Assembly: GCA_001803565.1 (NCBI GenBank)
Contig: MHDQ01000183.1
Span: 1 to 6,948, forward strand
Reading direction: 5' to 3'
DNA from: Nitrospinae bacterium RIFCSPLOWO2_12_FULL_45_22
GTDB taxonomy: Bacteria > 2-12-FULL-45-22
DNA length: 6,948 nucleotides
Part shown: one piece after another, positions 6,746 through 6,948 of the stretch
How positions within the stretch are numbered: the first letter of the stretch is position 1
How the letters are laid out: each line of letters starts with the position of its first letter
Made by a program: the position numbers and the translations under genes
The notes under the pieces: generated by a model
Databases searched by the model: none
The model's input: the letters and a program-made list of their open reading frames with translations, nothing else
What the model was told of the DNA's origin: nothing

Positions 6746-6948
6746 AAAGCAAACTTCCTTTAATTACTTTCCGTGTGCAAAACTTCAAAGCCGTTCAGGA
6801 CAGCAAAACAATAAAGTTTACGCCTCTAACCGCTTTTATCGGAAATAACGGATCAGGCAAAAGCAGCATTATCGAAGCCCTGGAAACATTGCAGATACTG
6901 GCGCTTCACGGCATTGATGCCGCCATGCAACCCTGGCATGGCTTTGAG
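6742..6948 (+). CDS. AAA/ABC-type (OLD/AriA-like) ATPase, N-terminal part (3' partial)
   Basis: Only 69 codons are inside the window and the frame runs off the end. Seen: a short beta-rich start with FRVQNFKAV (residues 10-18), a layout typical of SMC/RecF/OLD-like ATPases in which an N-terminal strand pair precedes the P-loop, then Walker A GNNGSGKS at 34-41 followed by SIIEALETL. Family knowledge: this N-terminus is shared by AAA_15/AAA_21 proteins, including OLD nucleases, the PARIS ATPase AriA, and Septu-like or retron-associated ATPases; these usually act in defence as sensors or effectors and often have a TOPRIM nuclease domain or partner. Which applies here depends on sequence beyond the window. 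The start ATG overlaps the methyltransferase stop by 4 bases and has a good ribosome site (6728-6733), so it is co-translated with the upstream genes and probably belongs to the same system. Confidence 0.85.
   Translation, partial: MKSKLPLITFRVQNFKAVQDSKTIKFTPLTAFIGNNGSGKSSIIEALETLQILALHGIDAAMQPWHGFE

Noticed and set aside
1-6948. Mokosh-type system (helicase plus PLD)
   Set aside because: Mokosh helicases belong to superfamily 1; this one has SF2/SNF2 motifs (DESH, SAT, QRFGRIDR) and a methyltransferase neighbour.
1-6948. tRNA/rRNA genes, CRISPR arrays, insertion sequence ends or tandem repeats
   Set aside because: None seen; the window is continuous coding sequence on one strand.

Overview
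This window lies entirely inside one tightly packed, plus-strand operon. The genes look like a DNA-targeting, restriction-type defence cluster. Three genes follow one another with no intergenic space. (1) A large protein, cut at its N-terminus by the window edge, joins the C-terminal half of a phospholipase D (PLD)-type nuclease domain to a SWI2/SNF2-class superfamily 2 helicase/translocase. (2) A 1243-residue adenine-N6 DNA methyltransferase of the Eco57I/type IIG kind carries its own C-terminal target-recognition region. (3) The first 69 codons of an AAA/ABC-type ATPase show a clear Walker A motif. Both gene junctions are 4-base ATGA overlaps (3014-3017 and 6742-6745), so the three products are very probably translationally coupled.

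Layout: bases 1-3017 encode the PLD-helicase; 3014-6745 the methyltransferase; 6742-6948 the start of the ATPase. There is no non-coding stretch, and no RNA gene, insertion sequence, CRISPR array, promoter or terminator can be supported. Two unusually good inverted repeats lie inside the methyltransferase gene. One is a perfect 14-bp stem starting 29 bases after the start-codon A (3043-3080). The other is a perfect 11-bp stem (4262-4288).

How the genes may work together (inference): the methyltransferase, with its fused recognition region, would mark host DNA and recognise sites. The helicase would translocate on DNA, and its PLD domain would be the nuclease, since I see no PD-(D/E)XK nuclease motif in the methyltransferase's N-terminal part. 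This is the division of labour of type I or type ISP restriction, but split across two proteins and using a PLD nuclease. It also resembles the DrmD/DrmMI/DrmC components of class 1 DISARM, with nuclease and helicase fused. The third gene adds an OLD/AriA-like ATPase, which could be an extra effector, a sensor, or a neighbouring defence module.

Organism: bacterial, judged from the operon structure and defence-type families. Base composition looks moderate (roughly mid-40s percent GC by eye) and codon use is mixed. A Gram-negative such as a Desulfobacterota-like lineage is a guess only; nothing in the window fixes the taxonomy.
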